A stretch of DNA of 64,000 nt from Citreicoccus inhibens (GTDB lineage Bacteria > Myxococcota > Myxococcia > Myxococcales > Myxococcaceae): positions 106,504 through 170,503 of the forward strand of contig NZ_JAHNZT010000016.1 in NCBI RefSeq assembly GCF_019039035.1, written 5' to 3'. Shown here one piece after another: positions 62,190 through 64,000 of this stretch (position 1 is its first letter; the number at the start of each line of letters is the position of its first letter). The translations under genes and the position numbers were made by a program. Below the pieces are notes generated by a model. It searched no databases. It had not been told where the DNA came from and worked only from the letters and a program-made list of their open reading frames with translations.

Positions 62190-62915
62190 ATGAAACACTT
62201 CATTGACCTCGTCAAAAAGTATCACCCTGGCTTCTCTCAGAGAATTGAACCGGCAGACAAATATGACATATCCACTCTTGAGAGACGTGCGGGCTCGCTG
62301 CCAGGTGCCTACCGTCGCTTTCTTGAGACGATGGGAACGAGCATGGGAGATGTTGAGCTTGCCGAGGCCTCTCTCTCGATTGAGGGGGCACTCAACGCCT
62401 ACACCCTCTCTTGGCTCAAAGACGACCGGTACATCCTCTTCGGTGGAGATAACGGACTCTCCAGCCGACATTGGTTCCTTGATCGCAAGAGTCCGCATGG
62501 AGCCGACGATTGCATGGTCGTCCGCAGGGTATTGGCAGAAAACAATCCTCCAGAGGCAAGCACTCCCCAGTACGTAGGCCTAGAGGAATTCCTTTGATAC
62601 GAGGCCTTCAAGGAGCTTCGCCTGCCACAGCTCCCCTTCCGGCGAAAGTTCTCCTCACCGGAAAATGCCGATGCCGCGGCCCTCTGCCGTTCGGACGGAG
62701 TCACGGCACTGGCCGAGGAGCAGGGATTCAAACGCATTCCGCCTGCCGAACACTGCTCACTGTACGACCGAGCAGACGCCGCGCTGCTGCTCTACCGTCA
62801 TCCAACTCAGCCCACCTTCTCATTCATCCTGGGCTGCGAAGACTCGGCGGAGATGGCGCGACTGACCCAGGAGTTCGAGACACGAACGGGGCTGAAGAGC
62901 GTCATTACGCGGTAG
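62190..62915 (+). pseudogene. SUKH/SMI1-KNR4 family gene interrupted by in-frame TGA
   Basis: The first 135 codons encode a SUKH-type domain (YDISTLERRAGSLPGAYRRF, later AYTLSWLKDDRYILFGGDNG, VGLEEFL). SUKH proteins are typical immunity partners of polymorphic toxins. A TGA at 62595-62597 ends it, but the same frame continues for 105 more codons with plausible coding sequence (YEAFKELRLPQLPFRRKF to RTGLKSVITR) before TAG 62913-62915. I read this as one gene of about 241 codons broken by a nonsense change; a natural short SUKH protein plus an unused extension, or a sequencing error, remain possible. No toxin gene is adjacent. The DNA is less GC-rich than the rest. The 147 bases before it show nothing I can name. 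Confidence 0.65.
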
Positions 62916-63221
62916 GCAAAGCCAGGATGTCCTGACACATATCCAGAAGGACGCGGCCCCCGCGACACCAGCCAGCGAGCGGGTGATGAACACCCACGTG
63001 GATGAATTCGTCCGCGAGGCTGCTGCGACAAGCATCAGGTGGAAGCGCTTTCTCACCCCGTGCGCTCCAGCGACACACAGGGGGTGGCCCGCGCCATGAG
63101 GTCGAGCGCACACCGCCTTCCGCACCAGCGTCCGTCACATTCTGTGCGCAGGTTCGTGCACCGCCGCCGAGGGGAGTCACTGCCTTGGCCTGGACTGGGG
63201 TCCTGAGGCCTGAACCCTGGA
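62916..63221. other. 306-base intergenic stretch without a supported gene
   Basis: Short open frames occur on both strands but none has a good ribosome site or recognisable motif. A 34-codon frame from ATG 62986 (MNTHVDEFVREAAATSIRWK) is the most coding-like and could be a relic of a degraded gene. It lies between two interrupted genes, which fits local decay. Confidence 0.3.
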
Positions 63222-63986
63222 ATGAGCTACACCCTGACCTGCATCGTGGCGCGCTGCCATGACTCGCGAGAGGCCGATGCCATCCTCGACGCGGCGGCGA
63301 CCTCCTTCCGGTTCGCCGCGCGGCGCCGGTTGGAGACGCCGTTCAAGGGACTCATCGTCGCCTGCGACTTCCAGCAACTTTAGGAGGACTACGAAGCACC
63401 TCCGGAGAAGTATCCCTTCGCGAACGAGGACGATGCCTACGAAGGGCTGCACTCCGACCAGATGAACCTGGACCTCCTCGAGTTCAGCCGGCGCTTTCCC
63501 CAACAGCGCTTCGGGTTCATCGACGTCGATTGCTTTGGGGGAGTCCGTAAGGACGACGGCCACGTGGTGCACGGCGGCGAGGTCCTCTTCACGACGCCGA
63601 CCGCGGCGATGAATGGTCATCAACAGGTGTTTCAGCAGCTCGGTCTCGCTTCGCCGGCGTGGTACTTCGAGCCCTTCACCCGGGGCTACTTCGAGTCCGG
63701 ATATCAGCCCCCCGAGCCCAAGTCCCGCGAAGTCACTGGCGCACTGCGCGGGCGCATCGAGGGGGCGAACGCCAGCGCCCTCTGTCACCTCTTGCGGATG
63801 GAGTTCAAGTCCCCCTGGCGGGTCTGGACCATGATGAACACGTGGATGGTGAGCCACATGGCGACGTGGACGTCTAAACCGAGGGTCGTGATTCGCGATC
63901 AGGTTGAGGGGCGGGCAAGCGCGAGACGAGCGGGAAGAAAGAGCAGGGGCACCTCTCGTTCGGCTCTGTGTGCGCAGAAGACCTGA
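63222..63986 (+). pseudogene. Unknown gene interrupted by in-frame TAG
   Basis: The frame from ATG 63222 encodes SYTLTCIVARCHDSREADAI to ACDFQQL (53 codons), meets TAG at 63381-63383, then continues in the same frame as EDYEAPPEKYPFANEDDAYE with a coding-like sequence to about 63860. The last 40 codons, rich in Arg and Ser, look non-native, so a frameshift or lost stop near the end is possible. I do not recognise the family. Two neighbouring genes each with one internal stop suggest a decaying locus (or local sequence errors). Confidence 0.55.
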
Positions 63987-64000
63987 GAGCGAGAAGGCCC

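Overview
The window is high-GC DNA (very strong G/C third-position bias) whose content points to a Myxococcaceae-type myxobacterium (Myxococcus, Corallococcus, Pyxidicoccus or a relative): a large NRPS/PKS pigment cluster, a geosmin-type terpene cyclase, two family 2B encapsulin shells, a lipoxygenase and many lipoproteins. No rRNA, tRNA, CRISPR array, insertion sequence or phage gene was seen.

Region 1 (1-40830) is a hybrid NRPS/PKS cluster that I assign to the DKxanthene family (pyrrole + azole + polyene + asparagine pigments). A leftward operon runs from 38066 to the window edge with 4-base overlaps or gaps of a few bases between most genes: a KS-ACP protein without AT; a KS-AT(dead)-KR-ACP protein; a Cy-A-PCP-KS-AT-DH-KR-ACP megasynthase; two KS-AT-DH-KR-ACP modules; a C-A-PCP-TE terminal module with an Asn-like code; then a patatin-like hydrolase, an ArsA-type ATPase with a C-terminal HSP20-like domain, a small unknown protein, an orphan MT-KR-ACP protein and a B12-binding radical SAM protein cut by the left edge. 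A divergent rightward pair encodes an acyl-CoA-dehydrogenase-like prolyl-carrier oxidase and a stand-alone adenylating enzyme with the proline code DLLYLALVCK. Together they predict a pyrrole-2-carboxyl starter, an azoline/azole ring, a polyene made by few (so probably iterating) modules, and release with Asn.

Region 2 (40853-45979) is a leftward operon of a two-domain geosmin-synthase-type terpene cyclase and two family 2B encapsulin shell proteins carrying a cyclic-nucleotide-binding-like insertion. The cyclase has two similar Gly-rich motifs, in its interdomain linker and at its C-terminus, that are candidate cargo-loading tags.

Region 3 (46149-56667) holds a lipoxygenase with an N-terminal transthyretin-like domain, an ECF-type sigma factor, a von Willebrand A lipoprotein with two C-terminal repeats, a discoidin/beta-propeller lipoprotein, a leucine-rich-repeat protein, an S41-type protease lipoprotein and two coupled lipoproteins, one with a JAMM metal-site signature. 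Two pairs of related non-coding elements lie between these genes.

Region 4 (56958-62042) is a compact rightward operon: sigma-like protein, small unknown protein, ImmA/IrrE-family metallopeptidase, NurA-like protein, HerA-like ATPase. I consider it the best candidate for an undescribed DNA-damage-response or defence system.

Region 5 (62190-63986) has two genes, one SUKH/SMI1-like, each interrupted by a single in-frame stop, and looks like a decaying immunity-gene locus.
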